Of a stretch of 16,920 nucleotides of DNA, positions 1 through 7,758 are shown one piece after another (the stretch's first letter is position 1; each line of letters starts with the position of its first letter). This stretch comes from Quisquiliibacterium sp. (lineage in GTDB: Bacteria; Pseudomonadota; Gammaproteobacteria; Burkholderiales; Burkholderiaceae_E). A program made the position numbers and the translations under genes. Location: the NCBI GenBank assembly GCA_030830765.1, contig JAURMJ010000195.1:1-16920 (forward strand), given 5' to 3'. The notes beneath the pieces are model-generated. The model was not told the DNA's origin. It worked only from the letters and a program-made list of their open reading frames with translations, and made no database searches.

Positions 1-137
1 GCCTTGCGCCAGTCGCTTGCCCGCCTCCTCGATGTGATGGCACTGCGCGATGATGGTGCGATCCTGAAACCACTCGCCTGAATGTCCATCGCTTGTTAAG
101 GGCTGGCAGCACGGGGGCCCGCACCTGGAACAAGCCC
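1..137. other. Edge stretch, no firm gene; possible plus-strand C-terminus
   Basis: Frame 1 on the plus strand is open from the window edge to a TGA at 79-81 (26 codons, ending ...DDGAILKPLA). It could be the end of a gene convergent with the riboflavin synthase gene. A minus-strand frame across the same bases is also open and has a high GC third position, but no convincing start codon. The stretch is too short to choose between them. I looked on the minus strand for the conserved core of an FMN riboswitch, which often precedes ribBA downstream of the synthase gene, and did not see it. Confidence 0.2.
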
Positions 138-749
138 TCAACCGGGCAGATGCACCCCCGCGAGCATCCTCTCGACATAACGGGCAATCAAATCCACCTC
201 GAGATTGACCCGGTCGCCGGTGCGCAAATGACGTAAGGTGGTGACCGAGATCGTGTGCGGGATCAGGTTGATGCTGATCACAGCGCCCTGCGCGGAGTCC
301 ACAACCGAGTTGACCGTCAGACTGGTGCCATTGACAGTTGCTGACCCCTTGTAAGCAAAATACTTGGACAGCAACGGCGGCACCTGGATATCCAGCCGCC
401 AAGACTCGCCCACTGGCGCGAAATGCACAACCTGACCAAGCCCGTCCACATGGCCACTGACCAGATGACCGCCAAGCCGGTCAGCCAGGCGCAAGGCCTT
501 CTCCAGATTCACCTCGCCCGGCCGATCAAGCCCGACGGTCAGGTTCAGGCTCTCCCTGGACACCTCAACCACGAAACGCGGACCATTGATCGCGACGGCA
601 GTCATGCAAGCGCCCTGAATCGCGATTGAGTCGCCAATCTGCACATCGGACAGATCAAGAGATCCAGCATGCACGGTGACCCGCAAACCATCTGCCAATT
701 GCTCCAGCGCTTCGATCGTACCGACCGCAGCGACAATTCCGGTGAACAT
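138..749 (-). CDS. ribE: Riboflavin synthase, alpha subunit
   Basis: Cytoplasmic enzyme that dismutates two 6,7-dimethyl-8-ribityllumazine molecules into riboflavin and a pyrimidinedione, the last step of riboflavin synthesis. The 203-residue length is normal. The N-terminus MFTGIV is the invariant start of the family. Two lumazine-binding barrels are visible: residues 1-~97 with GDSIAIQGACMT, and ~98-190 with GHLVSGHVDG near residue 93 and the repeat motif NGTSLTVN. A good Shine-Dalgarno (AAGGAG, 6 nt before ATG) supports the start. It lies 44 nt downstream of ribD on the same strand, so the two are probably co-transcribed. The symbol ribE is used as in Burkholderiales; the same gene is ribC in E. 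coli. Identification is secure. Confidence 0.95.
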   Translation of the reverse strand: MFTGIVAAVGTIEALEQLADGLRVTVHAGSLDLSDVQIGDSIAIQGACMTAVAINGPRFVVEVSRESLNLTVGLDRPGEVNLEKALRLADRLGGHLVSGHVDGLGQVVHFAPVGESWRLDIQVPPLLSKYFAYKGSATVNGTSLTVNSVVDSAQGAVISINLIPHTISVTTLRHLRTGDRVNLEVDLIARYVERMLAGVHLPG

Positions 750-793
750 CTCGCGCTCCTTGCGTGCTTGATTTCTGATCTTGCGGATTACAT

Positions 794-1912
794 TCAGCCC
801 ACAGGCGCAGGCGGCACGCTCGGCGCTTCGCGCTCGATCCGGGCCAGAACCCTGATATCTGAGCCAATCCGATCCACCGCATCCAGTTGCAATCTGGTCC
901 GGGCCTCAAGCTGATCGAGCGCCGGCAGGTCAAACATGCCCATACCATCGCCCAGCAGCGATGGCGCCATGTAGACAAGCAACTCGTCGACGCACGCCTC
1001 ACGCAGCAAGGAGCCATTCAGCTTGAAGCCTGCCTCGACATGGACTTCATTGATCTGTCGCGCAGCCAGCTCCTGCATCAGTGCCGGCAGGTCGACCTTA
1101 CCGCTCGGATTTGCCAGCTTGAGGATCTCGCAGCCGCGATCGCGCAATTCGGTTTCCTTGCCCGGGTTGTCGGCCGCGCAGACGATCAGCACGTTGCCCG
1201 AACCAAGCAGCTTGGCCTGCAGGTCAACCTCGAGGCGGGAATCGACCAGCACTTTCAGCGGCTGCCGATCCGTTTGAACCAACCGGACATTGAGCAGGGG
1301 GTCATCATCACGCACTGTGCCGATTCCAGTCAGCAGCGCGCAGGCCCTGGCTCGCCACGCATGTCCATCAGTGCGCGCAGCCTCGCCAGTGATCCACTGG
1401 CTTGTACCGTTCCGAAGCGCAGTTTTTCCATCCAGACTGGCCGCGACCTTCAGTCGCACCCAAGGCAGCCCACGGGACATCCTTGAAATGAACCCGGGAT
1501 TCAGTGCGTGTGCCTGAGCTTGCAGCAAACCGCATCTCACATCGACCCCCGCCTCGCGCAGCATGGCCAACCCTCGCCCGTTGACCTGCGGGTTCGGGTC
1601 CTCCATGGCAGCAACCACCCGCCCGACCCGGGCATCGATCAAGGCCTGTGCGCAGGGTGGCGTGCGACCGAAATGGCTGCACGGCTCCAGTGTCACGTAC
1701 AGGGTTGCACCGCGCGCCCGGCCACCGGCCTGCGCCAGCGCAACGATCTCGGCATGCGGTTCGCCGGCTCGCCGATGCCAACCCTCACCGACAATTTCAC
1801 CATCCTTGACGATGACCGCTCCCACCCGCGGGTTGGGCGATGTCGTGTAAAGACCAAGCGCCGCCAACTCGAGCGCTCGGGCCATGAAATTGTGATCCGC
1901 ATCGTTGAACAT
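794..1912 (-). CDS. ribD: Bifunctional riboflavin deaminase/reductase RibD
   Basis: Catalyses two successive cytoplasmic steps of riboflavin synthesis: deamination of the GTP-derived pyrimidine, then NADPH reduction of its ribosyl side chain. The N-terminal zinc deaminase domain (about 1-145) shows HAE at residues 53-55 and PCSHFGRTPPC with zinc cysteines C78 and C87. The C-terminal reductase domain (about 146-360) contains RLKVAASLDGKTAL, SQWITGEAAR and a late HVEAG motif. Length (372) is typical. The start MFNDADHNFMARAL matches the usual family beginning, although no strong Shine-Dalgarno precedes it; M10 is the alternative. The gene diverges from the SIMPL-domain gene across 105 bp and heads the ribD-ribE unit. 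Confidence 0.95.
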   Translation of the reverse strand: MFNDADHNFMARALELAALGLYTTSPNPRVGAVIVKDGEIVGEGWHRRAGEPHAEIVALAQAGGRARGATLYVTLEPCSHFGRTPPCAQALIDARVGRVVAAMEDPNPQVNGRGLAMLREAGVDVRCGLLQAQAHALNPGFISRMSRGLPWVRLKVAASLDGKTALRNGTSQWITGEAARTDGHAWRARACALLTGIGTVRDDDPLLNVRLVQTDRQPLKVLVDSRLEVDLQAKLLGSGNVLIVCAADNPGKETELRDRGCEILKLANPSGKVDLPALMQELAARQINEVHVEAGFKLNGSLLREACVDELLVYMAPSLLGDGMGMFDLPALDQLEARTRLQLDAVDRIGSDIRVLARIEREAPSVPPAPVG

Positions 1913-2017
1913 TTGAAAGGGATTGTACCGAGTACCATTCAGAACTGATCCGGCCCTCCTGATGTCGGGCCACTGAATGCTGCCCAGACCGTAACCGGCA
2001 AGACCTGAGGTATCGCC

Positions 2018-2737
2018 ATGAACAACGTCTCGCGACCACTTAGCCTTTTCTTCATGTTGCTGCTGTCAGCCGCGATGCTTCCCGCGCCAGTGCGGGCAGC
2101 AAGTGGTGAGCCTGCGGCTCCACCGATCCTGCGGCTAGACGCAGAGGCCTCTCGGGAAATCGATCAGGACAGTGCGATCGCCGTGTTCTTCATCGAGCGT
2201 GAGGGCCCGAAAGCGGCGCAGATCCAGTCGGAAATCAACGCGACAATCTCCGACGTGATCAAGGCACTGAAGGGCGACCCGCAACTGAAAGTTCGGTCGG
2301 GCACCTACCGGACCTATCCGCGCCACTCGCGTGACGGAAAGATCCAAAGCTGGAGCACCCGAGCAGAGGTAATCGTCGAGTCCACCGATATCGAAGCGGT
2401 CTCTCGCGCGACCACGACAGCTGCAGCCTCAATGAACGTCGGATCAATCAGCTTCGCACTGTCCAGCGCGCGGCGCAAAGAAGTTGAACAGGCCCTGATG
2501 CAGGAAGCTGCCGAGAACTTCCATGCCCGCGCCCGCAACGCCGCCAAGGCGCTGGGATTCTCGTCAGTGGAACTGATTGAAGCCAGCTACAACAAACCAT
2601 CCATGCCACCAATACCGCTTGCAAGGACAATGGCGGTCTCTGCGTCGCTGAACAGCGCCGCACCGGCTGTCCCGATGCACGCAGGCCAGAGCACCGTCAC
2701 AGTGAGCTTCAGCGGCTCGTTCCGCCTGAAGAACTGA
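2018..2737 (+). CDS. Exported SIMPL-domain (DUF541) protein
   Basis: 239-residue protein with an N-terminal Sec signal peptide: basic start, hydrophobic core at about 8-22, likely cleavage after VRA at residue 27. The rest fits the SIMPL/DUF541 family of periplasmic or outer-membrane-associated proteins. It opens with ILRLDAEASREIDQDSAIAV, has a middle section TYRTYPRHSRDGKIQSW, and ends with a beta-strand STVTVSFSGSFRL, the usual family ending. Biochemical function is unknown for most members; E. coli YggE has been linked to reduced oxidative stress. GAGG 7 nt before the ATG supports the start. The ThDP enzyme follows 40 nt downstream on the same strand, so the two may share a transcript, although no functional link is evident. 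Confidence 0.8.
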   Translation: MNNVSRPLSLFFMLLLSAAMLPAPVRAASGEPAAPPILRLDAEASREIDQDSAIAVFFIEREGPKAAQIQSEINATISDVIKALKGDPQLKVRSGTYRTYPRHSRDGKIQSWSTRAEVIVESTDIEAVSRATTTAAASMNVGSISFALSSARRKEVEQALMQEAAENFHARARNAAKALGFSSVELIEASYNKPSMPPIPLARTMAVSASLNSAAPAVPMHAGQSTVTVSFSGSFRLKN

Positions 2738-2777
2738 TTCACGCATGCCAACAAAAAATTCAAGAGGAAGAATCCTG

Positions 2778-4511
2778 ATGAACTCAAGCAATGCCTCGTC
2801 CGCCAAGCGTAGCGGCGGCCATGTTCTGGTCGATGCGCTGGCAATCCATGGCGTCGACACGGTTTTCGGCGTGCCGGGCGAGAGCTATCTCGATGTGCTC
2901 GATGGCATGCACTCACACAAGAATGACATGCGCTTCATCATCTGCCGCCAGGAAGGTGGTGCGGCCTTCATGGCTGACGCGTATTCCAAACTGACCGGTA
3001 AACCAGGAGTACTGATGGTGACCCGGGGTCCGGGTGCGACAAACGCATCAGTTGGCATCCATACCGCACGCCAGGACTCCACCCCGATGATCGTGCTGGT
3101 CGGTCAGGTCGGCAATGACTGTGTCGAGCGAGAAGCATTCCAGGAAATCGATTACCGCAGGATGTTCGGAGAGATGGCCAAGTGGATCGGCCAGATCGAC
3201 CGAGCCGATCGCATTCCGGAATACATGGCGCATGCGTTCCAGGTTGCCACCAGTGGCCGACCGGGTCCGGTGGTCCTGGCTTTGCCCGAAGACATGCTGA
3301 CCGAGCAGGTGGAAGTCCGTGACACGGCTGCCTTCACCCCGGTGCGCGCTGCGCCGGCGCCGGCTGATCTGGAGCGGATCAGCACGCTGCTGGCCAGTGC
3401 CAAGAGGCCGGTTGCGATTCTCGGCGGCAATGGCTGGACGCCGGCTGCAGTCGCCGATTTCACTCGCTTTGCCGAGGCCAATGCGCTGCCGGTCTCCTGC
3501 GCATTCCGCTTCCAGGATGTGTTCGATAACAATCATCCGAATTACATCGGAGACGTTGGCATCGGCATCAACCCCAAGCTGGCTGCCCGCGTGCGCGAAT
3601 CCGATCTGGTGCTGGTCCTGGGTCCACGACTTGGCGAGATGACCACATCCGGCTACACGCTGTTTGACATCCCGGTGCCGCGCCAGACGATGGTGCATGT
3701 GCATGCCGGTGCGGAAGAACTTGGCCGGGTCTATCAGGCCGCCGTGATGATCAACTCGGGCATGCCCGAAATTGCGGCTGCGCTGGCAGACCTTCGGGTC
3801 GACAGTTCAGCCTGGAACGGGCAAGTCGCCCAGGCCCGTGCCGACTACGAAGCCTGGCAGCAGCGCCCGCCCGCAATGCAGACGCTCTCGCCGGCACTCG
3901 ACCTGTGGGAAGTCGTACAGCAGCTTCGCAGCAAGCTGCCGGTCGACACCGTCGTCACCAACGGCGCCGGCAATTTCGCAACCTGGGCTCACCGCTTCTG
4001 GCGTTACGCAGCGGTCTCAGCGCATCCTCAGGGACAGACCCGCTCACAGCTGGCGCCAACCTCCGGCGCGATGGGCGCTGGCGTTCCGTCAGCGGTAGCG
4101 GCCAAGATTGCGCAGCCCGATCGCACGGTCGTCTGCTTCGCCGGGGACGGCGACTTCCTGATGACTGGCCAGGAACTGGCAACTGCAGCGCAGTATGGCG
4201 CCGGTATCGTCGTCGTGCTGTTCGACAACGGCATGTACGGCACGATCCGCATGCACCAGGAACGCGAATACCCAACCCGAATCGTCGGCAGTGAGCTCGC
4301 CAACCCGGACTTCGTGCGCTTCAGTGAAGCGTTCGGAGGATTCGGCGTGCGCGTCGAAAAAACGGCTGAGTTCGGCCCGGCACTGGATCAAGCCGTTGCG
4401 TTCGCACACAGCCAGAACAAGCCGGCGCTGATTCACCTGAAAGTTGATCCGGAAGCCATCACGCCGAACCTGACGATGTCGCAGGTCCGTGCCGGCTCAG
4501 GCAAGCGCTGA
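2778..4511 (+). CDS. Acetolactate-synthase-like ThDP-dependent enzyme
   Basis: 577-residue thiamine-diphosphate enzyme with the three-domain pyruvate-oxidase/acetolactate-synthase fold. The N-terminal PYR domain carries FGVPGESYLDVLD (30-42), the catalytic glutamate in RQEGGAAFMADAY (E59) and TRGPGATN. The central domain (~190-350) has a GGNGWTP nucleotide-binding-type turn. The C-terminal PP domain has the Mg-ThDP motif starting GDGD (456-459) and ending at N484 in FDNGMYGT. The product is a carboligase or decarboxylase whose substrate cannot be read from sequence. No small regulatory subunit gene is adjacent, which argues against canonical IlvB. An in-frame ATG at 2745 lacks a ribosome site; the ATG at 2778 follows AAGAGGAAG and is preferred. 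Confidence 0.85.
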   Translation: MNSSNASSAKRSGGHVLVDALAIHGVDTVFGVPGESYLDVLDGMHSHKNDMRFIICRQEGGAAFMADAYSKLTGKPGVLMVTRGPGATNASVGIHTARQDSTPMIVLVGQVGNDCVEREAFQEIDYRRMFGEMAKWIGQIDRADRIPEYMAHAFQVATSGRPGPVVLALPEDMLTEQVEVRDTAAFTPVRAAPAPADLERISTLLASAKRPVAILGGNGWTPAAVADFTRFAEANALPVSCAFRFQDVFDNNHPNYIGDVGIGINPKLAARVRESDLVLVLGPRLGEMTTSGYTLFDIPVPRQTMVHVHAGAEELGRVYQAAVMINSGMPEIAAALADLRVDSSAWNGQVAQARADYEAWQQRPPAMQTLSPALDLWEVVQQLRSKLPVDTVVTNGAGNFATWAHRFWRYAAVSAHPQGQTRSQLAPTSGAMGAGVPSAVAAKIAQPDRTVVCFAGDGDFLMTGQELATAAQYGAGIVVVLFDNGMYGTIRMHQEREYPTRIVGSELANPDFVRFSEAFGGFGVRVEKTAEFGPALDQAVAFAHSQNKPALIHLKVDPEAITPNLTMSQVRAGSGKR

Positions 4512-4526
4512 TCCAACTCGTGGGAA

Positions 4527-4561
4527 CTGCAGCCAGCTGATCATCGTCGGCCCGGCTGCAG
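4527..4561. terminator. Inverted repeat between convergent genes, possible terminator
   Basis: CTGCAGCC at 4527-4534 is perfectly complementary to GGCTGCAG at 4554-4561, with a 19-nt loop. It sits in the 113-bp gap between the converging ThDP-enzyme gene and nrdR. There is no T-tract on either side, so a role as a bidirectional terminator is only a guess. Confidence 0.3.
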
Positions 4562-4624
4562 GGTCCGCAGCTTCTGCCCATCGGGATTTCCAACGCCTCA
4601 AAGCGTATCCGCTCATGGGGCAGG

Positions 4625-5101
4625 CTATTTGGACTCGACTCGCCCCCGTTTGCCGGGACGTACTTCACGGATCGCCTCGGCAAATTCATCGATGTCCTCG
4701 AAACTGCGATAAACCGACGCGAAACGCACGTAGGCAATCTTGTCGATGCGCTTGAGTTCACGCATCACCAGTTCGCCGATCTTTTCGCTGGCGATTTCAC
4801 GCAAGCCCAGGCTCAGCAGCTTTTCCTCAATCCGGTGAATCGTTGCATCCACCTGCTCGGCTGCCACGGGTCGCTTACGCAGTGCAAGCTGCAACGAGGC
4901 CCGCAACTTGCGACGATCGAACTCAACTCGTGACCCGTTCTTCTTGACGACTGCGGGCAAAGACAACTCGACCCGCTCATAGGTCGTGAAGCGCTTGTCG
5001 CAGTTCGAGCAGCGACGACGACGACGGACGCTGTCACCGTCATCGGACTCACGACTGTCTACAACCTGGGTATCTTCATGATCGCAGAAGGGACAACGCA
5101 T
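4625..5101 (-). CDS. nrdR: Transcriptional repressor NrdR
   Basis: 158-residue repressor of ribonucleotide reductase genes that senses ATP and dATP. The N-terminal zinc ribbon has cysteines C3, C6, C31 and C34 ([18 protein letters not shown] and [14 protein letters not shown]). An ATP-cone domain follows at about 49-139, with the typical [16 protein letters not shown] entry. Length and start are standard; AGGA precedes the ATG. It lies 54 nt downstream of glyA on the same strand, a pairing common in proteobacteria, so it is probably expressed from the glyA promoter. No ribonucleotide reductase gene or obvious NrdR box is present in this window. Confidence 0.95.
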   Translation of the reverse strand: MRCPFCDHEDTQVVDSRESDDGDSVRRRRRCSNCDKRFTTYERVELSLPAVVKKNGSRVEFDRRKLRASLQLALRKRPVAAEQVDATIHRIEEKLLSLGLREIASEKIGELVMRELKRIDKIAYVRFASVYRSFEDIDEFAEAIREVRPGKRGRVESK

Positions 5102-5155
5102 TGAAGCATCCTGGGGCCTGCCACATCGGTTTACGACGCGACAGGCCTCGACTGA

Positions 5156-6400
5156 TCAACGATAAACCGGAAAGCGCGCAGTCAGTTCGGAGACCTGCTC
5201 GCGCACCCGAGCGATGTTGGCCTCGTCATGCGGATTATCCAGAACATCGGCAATCAGATGCCCGACCTTCTGGGCCTCGGCTTCGCCGAAACCACGGGTG
5301 GTCATGGCAGGCGACCCGAGACGCACGCCGCTGGTGACAAACGGTTTTTCCGGGTCATTCGGAATGGCGTTCTTGTTGCAGGTGATATGCGCCTGACCAA
5401 GCACCTGCTCGGCCAGTTTGCCGGTCAGACCCTTCGGGCGCAGATCGACCAGCATCACATGCGATTGCGTACCACCCGACACGATGCGCAGACCGCGCTC
5501 AGTCAACGTCCTGGCCAGCATCGCAGCATTGGCGACGACCTGTTGCTGGTAGACCTTGAAGTCGGGCTGGAGCGCCTCTAGGAAGGCCACCGCCTTGGCA
5601 GCAATCACATGCATCAGCGGTCCACCCTGAAGCCCCGGGAAGATGGCCGAATTGATGGCCTTCTCATGTTCCGACTTCATCAGGATGATGCCGCCGCGGG
5701 GCCCGCGCAGGCTTTTGTGGGTCGTGGAGGTCACGATATCGGCATGGGGCACCGGATTCGGATAGACCCCGGCGGCGATCAGCCCCGCATAGTGCGCCAT
5801 GTCAACCATGAAAATCGCACCGACTTCCTTGGCGATGCGAGCGAAACGCTCGAAATCGATGTGCAGCGAGTAGGCCGAGGCGCCGGCAATGATCAGCTTG
5901 GGACGTGACTCCCGAGCCTTGCGCTCCATCTGGTCATAGTCGATTGCTTCATTCGCATCCAGGCCGTAGGACACTACATTGAACCACTTGCCGGACATGT
6001 TCAGCGCCATCCCGTGGGTCAGGTGCCCACCTTCGGCAAGGCTCATGCCCATGATCGTATCGCCGGGCTTGAGAAAAGCCAGGAAGACCGCTTCATTGGC
6101 CTGAGCACCCGAGTGCGGCTGCACGTTGGCTGCCTCAGCACCAAACAGCTGCTTGATCCGGTCGATTGCCAGTTGCTCGGCAATATCAACATACTCGCAA
6201 CCGCCGTAATACCGCTTGCCCGGGTAGCCTTCTGCATACTTGTTGGTCAGCTGCGAACCCTGCGCAGCCATCACCGCAGGACTGGTGTAGTTTTCGGACG
6301 CGATCAGCTCAATGTGCTCCTCCTGGCGGCGCGTTTCGAGCTGGATGGCATTCCAAAGCTCAGGGTCGGCCTGAGCAATTCCGGTATTTCGATCGAACAT
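5156..6400 (-). CDS. glyA: Serine hydroxymethyltransferase
   Basis: Cytoplasmic PLP enzyme interconverting serine plus tetrahydrofolate with glycine plus 5,10-methylene-THF, the main one-carbon source for purines, thymidylate and methionine. At 414 residues it matches the bacterial family. Visible motifs are [11 protein letters not shown] (30-40), [14 protein letters not shown] (54-67), [18 protein letters not shown] (198-206) and the PLP-binding [12 protein letters not shown] with the Schiff-base lysine at K229, the same number as in E. coli. The ATG follows an AAGGAAA-like site in the leader. The upstream 228-bp interval is long and hairpin-rich (see separate entry). It heads the glyA-nrdR unit. 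Confidence 0.97.
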   Translation of the reverse strand: MFDRNTGIAQADPELWNAIQLETRRQEEHIELIASENYTSPAVMAAQGSQLTNKYAEGYPGKRYYGGCEYVDIAEQLAIDRIKQLFGAEAANVQPHSGAQANEAVFLAFLKPGDTIMGMSLAEGGHLTHGMALNMSGKWFNVVSYGLDANEAIDYDQMERKARESRPKLIIAGASAYSLHIDFERFARIAKEVGAIFMVDMAHYAGLIAAGVYPNPVPHADIVTSTTHKSLRGPRGGIILMKSEHEKAINSAIFPGLQGGPLMHVIAAKAVAFLEALQPDFKVYQQQVVANAAMLARTLTERGLRIVSGGTQSHVMLVDLRPKGLTGKLAEQVLGQAHITCNKNAIPNDPEKPFVTSGVRLGSPAMTTRGFGEAEAQKVGHLIADVLDNPHDEANIARVREQVSELTARFPVYR

Positions 6401-6628
6401 CTGATTTTCCTTCGCTTGCGTAGTTTGGCTGCGGCCTGATGCCGCGAATCGCTACGCCCAGGCGATCGGCTGCCGACGATCGAAGCCCGTAGTTCGGGAA
6501 CGCCTTCGGCCAAGTCCGCGCTTCACGGTGTTGATTCACCCCGGATCGCCAGGGCCTGAAAGCCCGGACGCACCGTTTCGCCAGTCACGCGGAAGTCAAG
6601 ATTTTAACCTGCCACCGCGGCTTGCGGG
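6401..6628 (-). promoter_or_regulatory. glyA upstream leader, hairpin-rich, no recognised riboswitch
   Basis: 228 bp without a gene upstream of glyA. On the minus strand a TAAAAT (-10-like, plus 6601-6606) lies near its distal end, and a TTGACT (plus 6594-6599) sits just inside. Neither pairs with a good partner hexamer. The intervening leader contains a short hairpin GCGGC-CTGAT-GCCGC (6431-6445) and a palindromic element CGATCG...CGATCG (6463-6482) about 65-80 nt before the ATG. I looked for glycine, SAM and SAH riboswitch cores and did not recognise any. Confidence 0.35.
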
Positions 6629-7267
6629 TCAGTCTGCTTCGATTGCGTCGTCGGCACCACGCAGGTGAACCACATCGGCCCATGAAATCAGCTGAAAACT
6701 GCCGCCGTCATAACGGATCCGGTTCACACTGGCATTGAGCAACTCATGCTGCCTGGGCTCGCTAATTCCCAGTCCAGTCGCGATCCGGTAGGCGCAATCG
6801 AGCACACCACCATGGGAGACTGCAGCCAACTTTTCGCCCGGATGTCGCTCAGCCAGGGAGCGCAACGTGACTGCGACGCGATCCTGCAACACGCGCAGCG
6901 ACTCGCCAGATCCGGGCAATTCGAAATCGACCTCGCGCGCGCGCCACCGGCTGAAATCCTCGGCATGATCGCGCTGCAGCTCATCCCAAGTCCGCCCCTC
7001 GAACGCGCCATAGAATCGCTCCCGCAGGCCGGTTTCCAGGATCAGGTTCTGCCCAAGCGCCCGAGCCAGCGGCTCTGCCGTTTGCCGTGCACGCGACAAA
7101 TCACTGCTGTAGACCGCGGCCAGCGGCTCTGAACCCAGAGCCCTCGCAAGCTGCATCGCCTGCAATCGGCCTTCGTCGTCCAGCGGAATATCGATCTGCC
7201 CCTGAAAGCGGCGTTCCCGGTTCCAGGCAGTCACCCCATGACGGATGAGAATGATTTCGGTCGCCAT
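6629..7267 (-). CDS. Histidine phosphatase family protein (GpmB/CobC-like)
   Basis: 212-residue cytoplasmic phosphatase of the histidine phosphatase (dPGM-like) superfamily. The phospho-accepting RHG lies at residues 9-11 (IILIRHGVTAWN), followed by RFQGQIDIPLDDEGR. SSDLSRARQTAE is the conserved arginine segment, the catalytic acid region is ETGLRERFYGAFEG, and the second histidine is in AVSHGG near residue 152. This is the active-site set expected of a working phosphatase. Substrate is not determinable; family members range from phosphoglycerate mutase-like enzymes to alpha-ribazole phosphatase. The stop of dtd and this ATG share a base (TGATG), so translation is probably coupled. A GTG one codon upstream (7270) is an alternative start. 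Confidence 0.85.
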   Translation of the reverse strand: MATEIILIRHGVTAWNRERRFQGQIDIPLDDEGRLQAMQLARALGSEPLAAVYSSDLSRARQTAEPLARALGQNLILETGLRERFYGAFEGRTWDELQRDHAEDFSRWRAREVDFELPGSGESLRVLQDRVAVTLRSLAERHPGEKLAAVSHGGVLDCAYRIATGLGISEPRQHELLNASVNRIRYDGGSFQLISWADVVHLRGADDAIEAD

Positions 7268-7758
7268 CACTTTTCCTTGGTCGCAGCCGGCTGCGCCGGC
7301 GAGACCTGCAACCAGAACGTCACAGGGCCATCATTGACAAGATGCACTTTCATGTCGGCCCCGAAGACACCGGTCTGAACAACCGGATGCCGGCTTCGCG
7401 CACCCGCAACAAAGGCATCAAAAAGCGCGCGACCAAGCTCGGGCGGGGCTGCCGGTGTAAAACTGGGACGCGTCCCGCTTCGGGTGTCCGCGGCCAACGT
7501 GAACTGAGGAACCAGCAGCAGCCCGCCTGCCTCTTCGCCAGGCTGCGTGCCCAGATCAGCAACGGATCGATTCATGCGCCCGGAAGCATCGGGAAAGACC
7601 CGATACGCAAGCAGCTTGTTCAACAGCTGGTCGGCTTCGCGCTCGGTATCACCACGCTGCGCACAGACCAGAACCATCAAACCCCGGTCGATCTCTCCGA
7701 CCGACTGGCCATCCACCTCGACACGCGCCTGCGAAACGCGCTGCAGCAGCGCGATCAA
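7267..7758 (-). CDS. dtd: D-aminoacyl-tRNA deacylase
   Basis: 163-residue cytoplasmic enzyme that hydrolyses D-aminoacyl-tRNAs (notably D-Tyr-tRNA) and glycyl-tRNA(Ala), keeping D-residues out of proteins. The start [16 protein letters not shown], the segment [16 protein letters not shown] (85-100) and the tail [19 protein letters not shown] (129-147, with the cross-subunit cis Gly-Pro motif) are diagnostic. The motif usually written SQFTL reads PQFTL here (P84). The start codon is TTG, overlapping the tyrS stop as TTGA; its position gives exactly the conserved N-terminus, so it is likely real and translationally coupled. Location directly after tyrS fits its role in proofreading tyrosyl-tRNA. 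Confidence 0.93.
   Translation of the reverse strand: MIALLQRVSQARVEVDGQSVGEIDRGLMVLVCAQRGDTEREADQLLNKLLAYRVFPDASGRMNRSVADLGTQPGEEAGGLLLVPQFTLAADTRSGTRPSFTPAAPPELGRALFDAFVAGARSRHPVVQTGVFGADMKVHLVNDGPVTFWLQVSPAQPAATKEK

Noticed and set aside
1..137. Minus-strand frame reading ...EWFQDRTIIAQCHHIEEAGK... downstream of ribE, and a possible FMN riboswitch
   Set aside because: No usable start codon other than a TTG overlapping the ribE stop, and no family resemblance. The conserved FMN riboswitch core is not present in these bases.
887..1486. 199-codon plus-strand frame inside ribD
   Set aside because: Antisense shadow in GC-rich DNA; ribD on the minus strand carries all the catalytic motifs.
1913..2017. 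TACAAT 10 bp before the ribD ATG as a promoter
   Set aside because: No matching -35 hexamer at 16-18 bp, and it would give an essentially leaderless mRNA; too weak to annotate.
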